A DNA stretch of 64,000 nucleotides. It comes from Ralstonia mannitolilytica (GTDB lineage: Bacteria; Pseudomonadota; Gammaproteobacteria; Burkholderiales; Burkholderiaceae). A program made the position numbers and the translations under genes. Below are positions 44,302-52,604 of this stretch, piece after piece (the first letter of the stretch is position 1; every line of letters starts with the position of its first letter). Under the pieces are notes generated by a model, which had not been told where the DNA came from, did no database searches, and was given only the letters and a program-made list of their open reading frames with translations. Location of the stretch: positions 310,001 to 374,000 of the forward strand of contig NZ_CAJPVG010000001.1 in the NCBI RefSeq assembly GCF_905397375.1, read 5' to 3'.

Positions 44302-45428
44302 ATGCCTTTGCCCTGCCGCTTGCATTGATGCTCGGCTGCGTGCTGCTGGAACTGGCTGCGCTCAAGTGGTGGCGCGGCCAACCGCTGCCGTGGCGCGACG
44401 TCATCCTCAACCTCAACTCCGGCCACGTGCTGATGTGGCTGTGCCGCGGCGTGGAAGTCGCGGGCTTCACGTGGCTATATGCCCATGCCAGCCTGCATTG
44501 GGTGGATGGCTGGCACCCGGTTGCGGGCTGGGCCTTCGCGTTTGTCGCGTGGGATCTCGGCTTCTACTGGCTGCACCGCATGCACCACACGCTCGGCTTT
44601 CTGTGGGCGATCCATGCCGTACATCACGAGGGCGAGCATTTCAACCTCTCGCTGGGCGTGCGCAACGCGTGGCTGTCGTCGCTGACATCGCTGCCGTTCT
44701 TCGTGCCGCTGGCGCTGATCGGCGTCACGCCGGAAATGTTCGTGGCGGTGTCGGGCCTGCATTACTCGGTGCAGTTCTACAACCACTGCGGACTGGTCGG
44801 GCGCTCGGGCGTGTTGGACCGCTTCATGGTCACGCCCGCCAACCACCGCGTGCATCACGGCTGCAACCCGGAATACATCGACCGCAACTTCGGCGGCACG
44901 CTGCTGCTGTGGGACAAGCTGTTCGGCACCTATCAGCGCGCGCTGGCCGACGTGCCGATCCGCTATGGCGTGCACAAGCCCACCCACAGCGACAACCCGT
45001 TCTGGGCCAACGTGGTGCCGGCATTGCAATGGCTGGGGCTGCGTACGCCGCATTTGCAACGCGATACGCGCACCACGCCCGCCGGCTGGATCGCCACCGG
45101 CGGTGTGCTGCTGTTTGGCGTGGTGATCGACTATGTGCACACCGACGGCCTGTGGCCCGGGCACTGGCAAGCGGTCTGGTTCGTGCTCATCCTGCTCCTC
45201 ACGCTGGCGCTGGGCGGTTTGTCGGATGGGCGAGGCTGGGGACGCTGGCTTTGGCCGCTGCTGGCGCTTGCGCTGCCCGTGCTGATGATCGGCATATGCG
45301 GCGCGGGCGATGCATTGTCCGACACGTTGGCCGTTGCGCTCGGGTTGCATGGTCTTGCTTGCGGCCTGTGGCACGCGCTGCGGACCGAATCGCCGCTCTC
45401 TTCTTCGCCGCATGCCGAATCTCGCTAA
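44298..45428 (+). CDS. sterol desaturase/fatty-acid hydroxylase family di-iron enzyme
   Basis: 376 residues. The N-terminal half has TM segments and the eight-histidine pattern: WLHRMHHT, HAVHHEGEHFN and NHRVHH. These ligate two irons for O2-dependent hydroxylation or desaturation. The C-terminal 110 residues add four hydrophobic segments not needed for the family core. Start overlaps the PAP2 stop (ATGA). Confidence 0.85.
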   Translation: MNAFALPLALMLGCVLLELAALKWWRGQPLPWRDVILNLNSGHVLMWLCRGVEVAGFTWLYAHASLHWVDGWHPVAGWAFAFVAWDLGFYWLHRMHHTLGFLWAIHAVHHEGEHFNLSLGVRNAWLSSLTSLPFFVPLALIGVTPEMFVAVSGLHYSVQFYNHCGLVGRSGVLDRFMVTPANHRVHHGCNPEYIDRNFGGTLLLWDKLFGTYQRALADVPIRYGVHKPTHSDNPFWANVVPALQWLGLRTPHLQRDTRTTPAGWIATGGVLLFGVVIDYVHTDGLWPGHWQAVWFVLILLLTLALGGLSDGRGWGRWLWPLLALALPVLMIGICGAGDALSDTLAVALGLHGLACGLWHALRTESPLSSSPHAESR

Positions 45429-46503
45429 GCTCCGCTACGCTTCGCCGCGCGCCTCCTCGCTGGCCGAAGATTTGCGCCGTGCCGCGCACGACCATCTGCA
45501 GGCGCACGGCGACCATCGCTTTGCCGATGTGCAGTTCATTGCCAAGGGCGCCTTCCTCGTTGTGGTATCCGCCCTCCTGTATGGCGTCATGATGACGGCC
45601 ACGGGTGCGACGACATTCGTGCTCGCCTACATGGCCTTTCCGTTCATCGCGATGCTGCTGGCCATGAACGTGCTGCACGACGGCGCGCATCGGGCGCTCT
45701 CCCCCTGGGCATGGCTGGACCGCCTCATGACGCGTGTGACCGCCATCCCGCTCGGCATCGAACCGGCCTACTGGACGGTGCGCCACGTGCACTATCACCA
45801 CGCGCATGCCAACGTGGAGCACTACGATCTGGACACCGCCGCAAACCGCTTCCTGCGGCAGACGCCCTTTCAGCCGTGGTATCCGCAGTTTCGCTATCAG
45901 CATCGCTACTGGCCGCTGATTGCTGCACTGTCGCTGCCCTACATCAACTGGATCTACGACTGGTCGGATCGCCTCGGCCTCACGCCGCTGGCGGCGGATC
46001 GCGTGCTGCCCGGCCTGCGCGGCTGGATGACGTTCCTGTCTGCGAAGGCGTTGCACTTGCTGATTGCGGTGGTGGTGCCGGCCTGGGTGGCACATCGGCT
46101 CGGCCTCGGCTGGAGCTGGGTGGCGTTCGGCTACTTCGCGGGGCAGATGCTGGCGTCATGCGTGCTGGTCGCGCTGATTCTGGGCACGCACTGGGCGGAC
46201 GTGACGTTCTATCTGCCGCCCGAATCGGGCCAGCTGCCGCACACGTGGCACGAGCATGCGTTCCACACCGCGTGCGACTGGCAACCGCAACCGGCGTGGA
46301 TCGGCTACTGGCTCGGGGGCCTGAACTGGCACCTCACGCATCACCTCTTCCCTACGTATAGCCACCGGCACTATCCAGCGCTGGCTGCCCGTGTGGCGGA
46401 GGTGGCGCGCGCCCATGGGCTTGATTACCGCGCGCTCACCTACCGCGAGTTGCTGACCGCGCAGCAGACCTTCCTGCGCGCCATGGGCCAACGCCCGAAC
46501 TGA
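45412..46503 (+). CDS. membrane fatty-acid desaturase
   Basis: 363 residues with the three histidine boxes of acyl-lipid desaturases: HDGAHR, HVHYHHAH and HLTHHLFP, between hydrophobic segments. It inserts a double bond in an acyl chain. ATG at 45412 lies within the previous gene (17-bp overlap). Last gene of the operon; the next genes are convergent, and no clear terminator is seen in the 24-bp gap. Confidence 0.88.
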   Translation: MPNLAKLRYASPRASSLAEDLRRAAHDHLQAHGDHRFADVQFIAKGAFLVVVSALLYGVMMTATGATTFVLAYMAFPFIAMLLAMNVLHDGAHRALSPWAWLDRLMTRVTAIPLGIEPAYWTVRHVHYHHAHANVEHYDLDTAANRFLRQTPFQPWYPQFRYQHRYWPLIAALSLPYINWIYDWSDRLGLTPLAADRVLPGLRGWMTFLSAKALHLLIAVVVPAWVAHRLGLGWSWVAFGYFAGQMLASCVLVALILGTHWADVTFYLPPESGQLPHTWHEHAFHTACDWQPQPAWIGYWLGGLNWHLTHHLFPTYSHRHYPALAARVAEVARAHGLDYRALTYRELLTAQQTFLRAMGQRPN

Positions 46504-46527
46504 CGCGCAGGCAACACGCGCGCGGCC

Positions 46528-47300
46528 TCAGTTGCGCGCCTCAACCGCGTGCACCGCATCCAGAATCACCTTTGCCACATCTTGCGGCCGCGACTGCTGC
46601 GGCACGTGGCTCGTCGGCAGTGTCGTCACCTTGGCGCCAATCTTCCGGGCCATGGCGTGTTCCAGAGCCGGCTGGATCATCCTGTCGTGCGCGCTGACGA
46701 TGAACCACGACGGCTTGCTTTGCCATGCCGCCACCGTGGTGCGCTCGCCAAATGCCGTGGCCTTGATGGGACCTTGCGTCGCGGCCATCACGCGTGCCTG
46801 CGCGGCGGGGCACATCCTGCGCAAAGTCGCTCGCCAGCTCCGCGGGGGGCAGTGACAGATAGCCGTTGGCGTCCGCGACGAGCTTGCCGATGCCCGGCGC
46901 GGGCGCGTAGTCCTTGTCCACCTCTTCCGTCGACTGGCCGGCGTCCGGCGCAAACGCCGCCACGTACACGAGGCCGGCAACCTTGCTGTCCGCACCGGCT
47001 TCGGTGATGACCGTGCCGCCCCAGGAGTGCCCCACCACCACGACCTTGCCCGGCTGGTTGCCGATGGCGCGGCGCGTGGCGGCCACGTCGTCGGCCAGCG
47101 AGTTCAGCCCGTTCTGCACCGCCTGCACCTTCACGCCCTTGGCCTGCAGCAGCGGGATCACCTTGGCCCAGTCGGATCCATCGGCAAGGCGCCGTGCACG
47201 ATCACGACGGAAGGTTGATCGGCGTCGGCCACCGTGGCGGCCAGCAGGGGCGCACTGACGGCCATGCCAAGTGCCAGCACTGCGATGGAGACGGCCTTGA
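46528..47300 (-). pseudogene. alpha/beta hydrolase, frameshifted
   Basis: Homologous stretches lie in three frames. The first (SIAVLALGMAVSAPLLA, then VVIVHGAL) shifts near 47185, where one base seems missing from HGALADGSDW. The second (DGSDWAKVIPLLQAKG, VVVVGHSWGGTVI with the nucleophile Ser) shifts at the G4 run 46807-46810, where one extra base lies. The third (ARVMAATQGPIKATAFG, SAHDRMIQP, TSHVPQQSRP with the His) runs to the stop. The two single-base indels cancel. Start codon also unclear. Confidence 0.75.
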
Positions 47301-47309
47301 AGCGTCATC

Positions 47310-47455
47310 ACGGCCGGCATGGCCGCCACGGCCATCACTGTCTGCGCAGCGGTGATGCCGGCCATGAGCGGCGCATCACCGCCCAGCGCGGCGCACCATG
47401 ATGTACGACGCAGAGGCGGTGGGCAGCGCCTTGAACAGTGCAGCCGGGGCAGCAC
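47310..47455 (-). pseudogene. remnant of an AEC-family (auxin efflux carrier-like) permease
   Basis: In one frame PAALFKALPTASASYIMVRR is followed, one frame away, by LGGDAPLMAGITAAQTVMAV. Together these look like the last 50 or so residues of an AEC transporter, with a frameshift at the join. The rest of the gene is absent; the acyl-CoA-dehydrogenase-like gene stops 12 bp beyond. Confidence 0.5.
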
Positions 47456-47466
47456 CGGCTCAATGG

Positions 47467-48684
47467 TCAGAAAACGCGGCCTTCCTTCAGGTGCTGCGTT
47501 TCGCCATTGAGGTGGTAATCCCCCACCACCCGCGCCTTGTGCAGCAACGGGTTGTGGCTGAAGATCGTCCGCAGGTTGCGCCAGTGACGGTCAAGGTTGT
47601 GCGCGCGCGCCGTCATGGATGCACCGCCCGCTTCAAAGAGCTGCTGCGCGGCATGCAGCGCCAGCTTGCCGACAACCAGCTGCGTTTGCGCCGTGGCCAG
47701 CGCGCCTTCCAGCACCAGCGCGTCGGCGTTTTCCGCTTCATCGCGGATGGCGTCGGAGGATCGATCCAGCACGCGCGCGTTCTCGCGCACCAGGGCATCG
47801 ATGGCATGGCTGTGTGCGGCAATGTCGCCCACCACCTGCTGGATGAAGTGGTCCTCCCGCGCGGACGGCGCCGGGCTGTGCAACACCGGCCGCCCATGGT
47901 TGACCACATACCGCCGCGCGTCGGCCGCCACATTGCGCACAATGCCTGCCGCCACGGCCACCAGATGCAACTGGCGCAGTGCACCGGTATGGCGCCCCAC
48001 CAGCGAGCTGCTGACGCGCGAGGCCACCTCGTCTGCGCGCACCTGCACGTGCTCGAACACGATGCTGCCGCTGGCCGTCATGCGCTGGCCCATCCCGTCC
48101 CAGTCGTCGATCACCTTCACGCCCTCGCGCGTGACCGGAATGATGATCTGCACGTTTCCGCCTGCGTCATCGTTGACATTGAAGCGGCCGTAATCGGCGA
48201 ACGCCGTGCCGGTGGTGTAGTACTTGCGGCCGCTGAGGCGGTAGTCGGCGCCGTCGCGCTGGAGGGTCGTGGTGACCTCCCCCGGGCGCGACGTGCCGCG
48301 CTCGGTTGAACCGCCGCCAAAGAGGGCGCCCTCCAGCAGCCGATCCAACTGCGTCCGGTGAAACGCATCGAGCGGCGACAGACGGATGACCTCGGTCAGG
48401 TCGTAATGAATGCGCAGCGCATGCGCGACGTTCGATTCGTGAGCGGCCAGCGTGCTGATCGTCTCGAACAGGTCGACGAGCGAGCCGCCCAGACCGCCCC
48501 ACTCCACGGGAATGCGCAGCAAACCCAGACCCGACGCGCGAAAGTGCGCAAAAGCTTCGTACGGCAGCACGCGCCGCACTTCGCGTGCAGCGGCATCTGT
48601 CCCGATGCGCTGGGCCAGGTCAGGCAGCTCGGCAAGGGCTTCCTGCAGGCGGTCGGGGAGATGAAGATCGCGTGGCGTATTCAT
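47467..48684 (-). CDS. acyl-CoA-dehydrogenase-like flavin monooxygenase (SfnB/DszC-like)
   Basis: 405-residue flavoprotein of the acyl-CoA dehydrogenase fold: PVEWGGLGGSLVDLFETIS, SGRKYYTTGTAFADYG and DWDGMGQRMTASGSIVFEHV. Members next to LLM monooxygenases (SfnB, DszC) oxidise organosulfur compounds under sulfur starvation. Start MNTPRDLHLPD at 48684; the open frame continues 94 codons into the neighbouring gene. No good ribosome site, so coupling with the upstream LLM gene (22 bp) is likely. Confidence 0.83.
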   Translation of the reverse strand: MNTPRDLHLPDRLQEALAELPDLAQRIGTDAAAREVRRVLPYEAFAHFRASGLGLLRIPVEWGGLGGSLVDLFETISTLAAHESNVAHALRIHYDLTEVIRLSPLDAFHRTQLDRLLEGALFGGGSTERGTSRPGEVTTTLQRDGADYRLSGRKYYTTGTAFADYGRFNVNDDAGGNVQIIIPVTREGVKVIDDWDGMGQRMTASGSIVFEHVQVRADEVASRVSSSLVGRHTGALRQLHLVAVAAGIVRNVAADARRYVVNHGRPVLHSPAPSAREDHFIQQVVGDIAAHSHAIDALVRENARVLDRSSDAIRDEAENADALVLEGALATAQTQLVVGKLALHAAQQLFEAGGASMTARAHNLDRHWRNLRTIFSHNPLLHKARVVGDYHLNGETQHLKEGRVF

Positions 48685-48706
48685 AAGATCAGCACGATGA
48701 AAGCGG

Positions 48707-50053
48707 CTATGCAGCCGCGCGATTGGTCGGGCGACCGACAGGCCGCGCGAGGCCGAAATGCTCGCGCAGCGTGTGTCCGGCGTATTCGGTTCGAAACAGC
48801 CCGCGCTGCTGCAGGATGGGCACCACGCCATCGACGAAGTCCTGCAGCCCGCCCGGCAAGGCGTCGGGCATGAGATTGAAGCCGTCGGCCGCGCCGTGGC
48901 GGAACCAGTGTTCGATGTCGTCGGCGATCTGCTCGGGCGTGCCCACCAGCACGCGATGCCCGCCACCGCCGGCCAGTTCGCGAATCAGTTCGCGTACGGT
49001 CAATTGCTGACTGCGCGCCAATGCCAGTGTGGCGTTGAAAAACGTGTGATTACCATTGCCGTTGTTGGGCAACGGCAAATCGTCCGGCAGGCGTGTGTCG
49101 AGTTGCAGGCGCTCGACCGGCACACCGAGCGTGCCGGCCAGCCGCGTGAGGCTGTAATCCCATGGGATCAGGTCGACCAATGCATCGCGCCGCGCGCGGG
49201 CCTGCGCCTGCGTGGCACCGATGATGGTGGTCAAACCGGGCAACACACGAATCGCCTCCGGCCCTCGCCCCAAAGCCTGAGCGCGTGCCTTGAGTCCGCG
49301 CGCATAGGCCAGCGCTTCTTCAAAGCCTTGCGATGCGGAGAACACGGCCTCCGCGTGGCGCGCAGCCAGCTCGCGGCCATCGGCCGAACCGCCCGCCTGC
49401 ACAAGCACCGGATAGCCCTGCGGAGAACGCGGCAGGTTCAAGGGGCCCTGCACACGAAAGAACTCGCCACGATGGGCGATGGGATGCACCTTCCGCACAT
49501 CGACAAAGCTGCCGCCGGCCTTGTCGCCAACAAAGGCATCGTCTTCCCAACTGTTCCAGAGATCCTTGACGACGCTCGTGAATTCGTCGGCGCGGGCATA
49601 GCGCTCGGCGTGGTCGGGCACGGTGTCCCGGCCGAAATTGCGTGCCGACGGCAGATCGGCGGTGGTGACCACGTTCCAGCCCGCGCGGCCGCCGCTCACA
49701 TGGTCGAGCGTGGCAAAGCGCCGGGCGATGTTGAAAGGCTCGTTGTAGCTGGTCGATGCCGTGCCGATCAGGCCGATGTGCGTGGTGGCCGCTGCGATGC
49801 TGGCCAGCAGCACGGTGGGCTCCAGCGCGGTGATCGGCCGAAAGTGGATCTGATCGACGATGGCGGCGTTGTCTGCCAGGAACACGGCATCGAACTTGGC
49901 CGCCTCGGCAATCCGCGCCACCTTCACGTAGTGCTGCACGTCGGCAAAGGCGTACGGATCGCTCTCGGCCAGTCTCCAGGCCGACGGTACAAAGCCGGAG
50001 TGCAGGATGTTGACGTTCAGGTGCAATTGACGCGGTACCTGCGTGTCGCTCAC
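48707..50053 (-). CDS. LLM-class FMN-dependent monooxygenase (NtaA/SnaA/DszA-like)
   Basis: 448-residue bacterial-luciferase-fold monooxygenase of the NtaA/SnaA/DszA group: KFDAVFLADNAA, TLDHVSGGRAGWNVVTTAD and VLVQAGGSADGRELAARHAE. It uses FMNH2 from a separate reductase and O2 to cleave C-S or C-N bonds. Divergent from the MetQ-like importer, with a 195-bp palindrome-rich region between. Confidence 0.9.
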   Translation of the reverse strand: MSDTQVPRQLHLNVNILHSGFVPSAWRLAESDPYAFADVQHYVKVARIAEAAKFDAVFLADNAAIVDQIHFRPITALEPTVLLASIAAATTHIGLIGTASTSYNEPFNIARRFATLDHVSGGRAGWNVVTTADLPSARNFGRDTVPDHAERYARADEFTSVVKDLWNSWEDDAFVGDKAGGSFVDVRKVHPIAHRGEFFRVQGPLNLPRSPQGYPVLVQAGGSADGRELAARHAEAVFSASQGFEEALAYARGLKARAQALGRGPEAIRVLPGLTTIIGATQAQARARRDALVDLIPWDYSLTRLAGTLGVPVERLQLDTRLPDDLPLPNNGNGNHTFFNATLALARSQQLTVRELIRELAGGGGHRVLVGTPEQIADDIEHWFRHGAADGFNLMPDALPGGLQDFVDGVVPILQQRGLFRTEYAGHTLREHFGLARPVGRPTNRAAA

Positions 50054-50111
50054 GGGAAACCTCGGCGCTTGGACAAGCGCTCACCATACCGGCCATGCCG
50101 TGTCGCTCCAA

Positions 50112-50130
50112 CGAAGCAATCGTTGCTTCG
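50112..50130. promoter_or_regulatory. 19-bp palindrome CGAAGCAA-TCG-TTGCTTCG
   Basis: Perfect 8-bp arms with a 3-bp centre in the divergent region between the LLM and MetQ-like genes. A good candidate operator for a sulfur-responsive LysR-type regulator; which regulator cannot be told. Confidence 0.5.
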
Positions 50131-50139
50131 ATATGCGGA

Positions 50140-50153
50140 TTCACGGCGGTGAA
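50140..50153. promoter_or_regulatory. 14-bp palindrome TTCAC-GGCG-GTGAA
   Basis: Second inverted repeat 9 bp beyond the 19-bp palindrome in the same divergent region. Confidence 0.35.
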
Positions 50154-50248
50154 CATGCTGCGAATTTGCTACTTCGGTTTTGTTCGTGGACCAGCACTGC
50201 ACGCCGCTTCTAGACTGGGCCACGTCTTCACAACACACGAGCCGCCCC

Positions 50249-51061
50249 ATGAAACGACGCCCTTTCTTTCACGCCCTCCTGGCCGCTGCAACTGCCCTGA
50301 CGCTGGGCGCCGGTTCCGTGCTGGCGGCAGACAAACCGATCAAGGTCGGTGTGCGCGGCGGTGTTGATGAAGAAATCTGGGAGGTCGTCACCCGCGTGGC
50401 CGAAAAGCAGGGGCTGAAGGTCCAGCCCATCGTCATCACCGGCACCGCAAGCCCCAACGAGGCGCTCAACAACGGTGATCTCGACGCCAATGCGTTCCAG
50501 CACATCCCTTTCCTGCGCGACCAGATCAAGCAACGCGGCTACAAGCTGGTAACGGTAGGCAACACGCTCATCTCGCCCATCGCCTTCTACTCGCGCAAAT
50601 ACAAATCGCTTGAAGCCCTGCCGGTGGGCGCCCGCATCGGCCTGCCCAACGACCCGAGCAACCAGACGCGTGCGCTTGTCATCCTGCGCGATCATGGCCT
50701 GATCAAACTGCGCGACGGCTTCGATCCGTTTACCGGCACGGCCACGCTGGCCGACGTGACGGCCAACCCGAAGAAGCTGGAATGGGTGGAGAGTGCATCG
50801 GTGGTGCTTTCGCGCTCGCTGCCCGATGTCGACACGGCGGCCATCGTCAACACCTTTGCCTACCAGGCCGGATTGATTGCCACGCGTGACGGTATTGCGG
50901 TGGAAAAGAAGGAACGCAATCCGTACGTCAACGTGATCGTGGTCCGGGAACAGGACAAGAGCGCGCCGTGGGTGGCGCCGCTGGTGAAGGCGTATCAGTC
51001 TGAAGAAGTGCGCCAGTTCATCCTGAGCAAATACCAGGGCTCGGTCATCCCGGCGTTCTGA
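50249..51061 (+). CDS. MetQ-like (NLPA family) substrate-binding protein
   Basis: 270 residues of the NlpA/MetQ family: signal peptide MKRRPFFHALLAAATALTLG ending AxA, with no lipobox Cys, so it is a free periplasmic protein unlike typical MetQ lipoproteins. VITGTASPNEALNNGDLDAN and FQHIPFLRDQIKQRGYKLV are family motifs. Ligand could be methionine or another organosulfur compound, given the adjacent monooxygenases. Confidence 0.9.
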   Translation: MKRRPFFHALLAAATALTLGAGSVLAADKPIKVGVRGGVDEEIWEVVTRVAEKQGLKVQPIVITGTASPNEALNNGDLDANAFQHIPFLRDQIKQRGYKLVTVGNTLISPIAFYSRKYKSLEALPVGARIGLPNDPSNQTRALVILRDHGLIKLRDGFDPFTGTATLADVTANPKKLEWVESASVVLSRSLPDVDTAAIVNTFAYQAGLIATRDGIAVEKKERNPYVNVIVVREQDKSAPWVAPLVKAYQSEEVRQFILSKYQGSVIPAF

Positions 51062-51126
51062 GGCAGCCGATCATCCCCCCGCTCGCGCCGCACCTCGCTG
51101 CATTGCCGAACACGGCAGCCCCGGTC

Positions 51127-51939
51127 ATGCCGCACATTGCGTTCGAACGCATCAGCAAGACCTACCCCGGCGCCAGCACGCTCGCGCTCGACAGCATTTC
51201 GTTCACTATCGCGCGCGGCGAGGTGTTCGGCATCATCGGCCGCAGCGGCGCGGGGAAATCCACGCTGCTGCGCACGGTCAACATGCTGGAACGCCCCGAC
51301 GCGGGCACGATCCGCATCGACGACATCGATGTCGGCCGCCTTGACGAAGACGGCCTGGTCGCGCTCCGCCGGCGCGTCGGCATGATCTTCCAGCATTTCA
51401 ACCTGTTGTCGGCCAAGACCGTTTTCGAGAACGTTGCGCTGCCGCTTCGTGTGGCGGGTGTGCCGCGCGAAGCCATCGGGCCGCGTGTTATGGAGCTGCT
51501 CGATCTGGTCGGCCTGTCCGAAAAGGCCGGCGTGTATCCGGCGAAGCTCTCCGGTGGGCAAAAGCAGCGCGTCGGCATTGCCCGCGCGCTGGTGCATCGC
51601 CCGGAGATCCTGTTGTGCGACGAAGCGACGTCTGCGCTGGACCCTGAAACCACCGAACAGATTCTCCTGCTGCTTGGCGACATCAACCGGCGCCTGGGGC
51701 TGACCGTCGTGCTGGTCACGCATGACATGGCGGTGATCCGCGACGCCTGCGATCGCGTCCTGGTGCTCGATCAAGGCCGCATTGCCGAGCACGGCACGGT
51801 CGATCAGGTGTTCGCCGATCCGCATGCAGACGCCACGCTGGCACTGCTGCGTCCGCTGCGCCAACGCTCTGGCATGACACCCACCAAACCTGTTGCCCTC
51901 TTGGCCGATCCGCCGGGTCGCGCTTACGCCCATGCTTGA
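51127..51939 (+). CDS. MetN-like ABC transporter ATPase
   Basis: 270 residues: Walker A (GRSGAGKSTLLRT), GMIFQHFNLLSAKTV, signature LSGGQKQRVGIAR, Walker B (LLCDEATSALDPETT) and VTHDMAVI. The C-terminus is short and lacks the ACT/NIL regulatory domain that senses methionine in E. coli MetN. ATG at 51127; overlaps the permease gene by eight bases. Confidence 0.9.
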   Translation: MPHIAFERISKTYPGASTLALDSISFTIARGEVFGIIGRSGAGKSTLLRTVNMLERPDAGTIRIDDIDVGRLDEDGLVALRRRVGMIFQHFNLLSAKTVFENVALPLRVAGVPREAIGPRVMELLDLVGLSEKAGVYPAKLSGGQKQRVGIARALVHRPEILLCDEATSALDPETTEQILLLLGDINRRLGLTVVLVTHDMAVIRDACDRVLVLDQGRIAEHGTVDQVFADPHADATLALLRPLRQRSGMTPTKPVALLADPPGRAYAHA

Positions 51940-52576
51940 AAAATACCTGCGCGCATTCGGCGAAACGCTCTTGATGGTCAGCAGCGCATGCCTGGTGGTA
52001 TTCGTCGTCGGCCTGGCGTTGGCCATCGTGCTCACCACGTCGGCGCCGGGCGGCCTGCGGCCCCGGCCGCGCCTGCACCGCGTGCTGTCGGTACTGGTCA
52101 ATACGTTCCGCTCGATCCCTTTCATCATCCTGCTGGTGGCGATGCTGCCCGTCACCCGGCTCATTGTCGGCACGACCATGGGCACGTGGGCGGCCGTGGT
52201 GCCGTTGAGCGCCCATCTGATTCCGTTCTTTGCGCGTGTATCGCAGGTGGGCCTGAACGAGGTCGATCGCGGCCTGGTGGAGGCCGCGCGCGCCATGGGC
52301 TGCCGCCGCTGGCACATCGTGCGGCACGTGCTGCTGCCCGAGGCGCTGCCCGCGCTCATCGGCGGCGCCACCGTGACGGTCATCGCCATGATCGGCGCTT
52401 CCGCCATGGCAGGTGCGGTGGGCGCCGGCGGGCTGGGCGATCTTGCTATCCGCTACGGTTATGAGCGTTACGAAACCGCCGTCATGTTCAACGTCATCGC
52501 CATCCTCATCGTGCTGGTGACGGCCGTGCAGCTGGGCGGCGAGCGGCTGGCGCGCCAGTTCGATCACCGCCACTGA
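51932..52576 (+). CDS. MetI-like ABC transporter permease
   Basis: 214 residues with five TM segments and the D-methionine-permease pattern NTFRSIPFIILLVAMLPVTR and LVEAARAMGCRRWHIVRHVL (EAA loop). Starts inside the ATPase gene. Completes a MetNIQ-type importer. Confidence 0.9.
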   Translation: MLEKYLRAFGETLLMVSSACLVVFVVGLALAIVLTTSAPGGLRPRPRLHRVLSVLVNTFRSIPFIILLVAMLPVTRLIVGTTMGTWAAVVPLSAHLIPFFARVSQVGLNEVDRGLVEAARAMGCRRWHIVRHVLLPEALPALIGGATVTVIAMIGASAMAGAVGAGGLGDLAIRYGYERYETAVMFNVIAILIVLVTAVQLGGERLARQFDHRH

Positions 52577-52604
52577 CGGCGCCCACCGAGGCCTGCCGAT
52601 ACCG

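Noticed and set aside
46541..47455. Intact 304-residue hydrolase
   Set aside because: That frame joins permease-like and hydrolase pieces and misses both ends of the hydrolase; the conserved segments lie in other frames.
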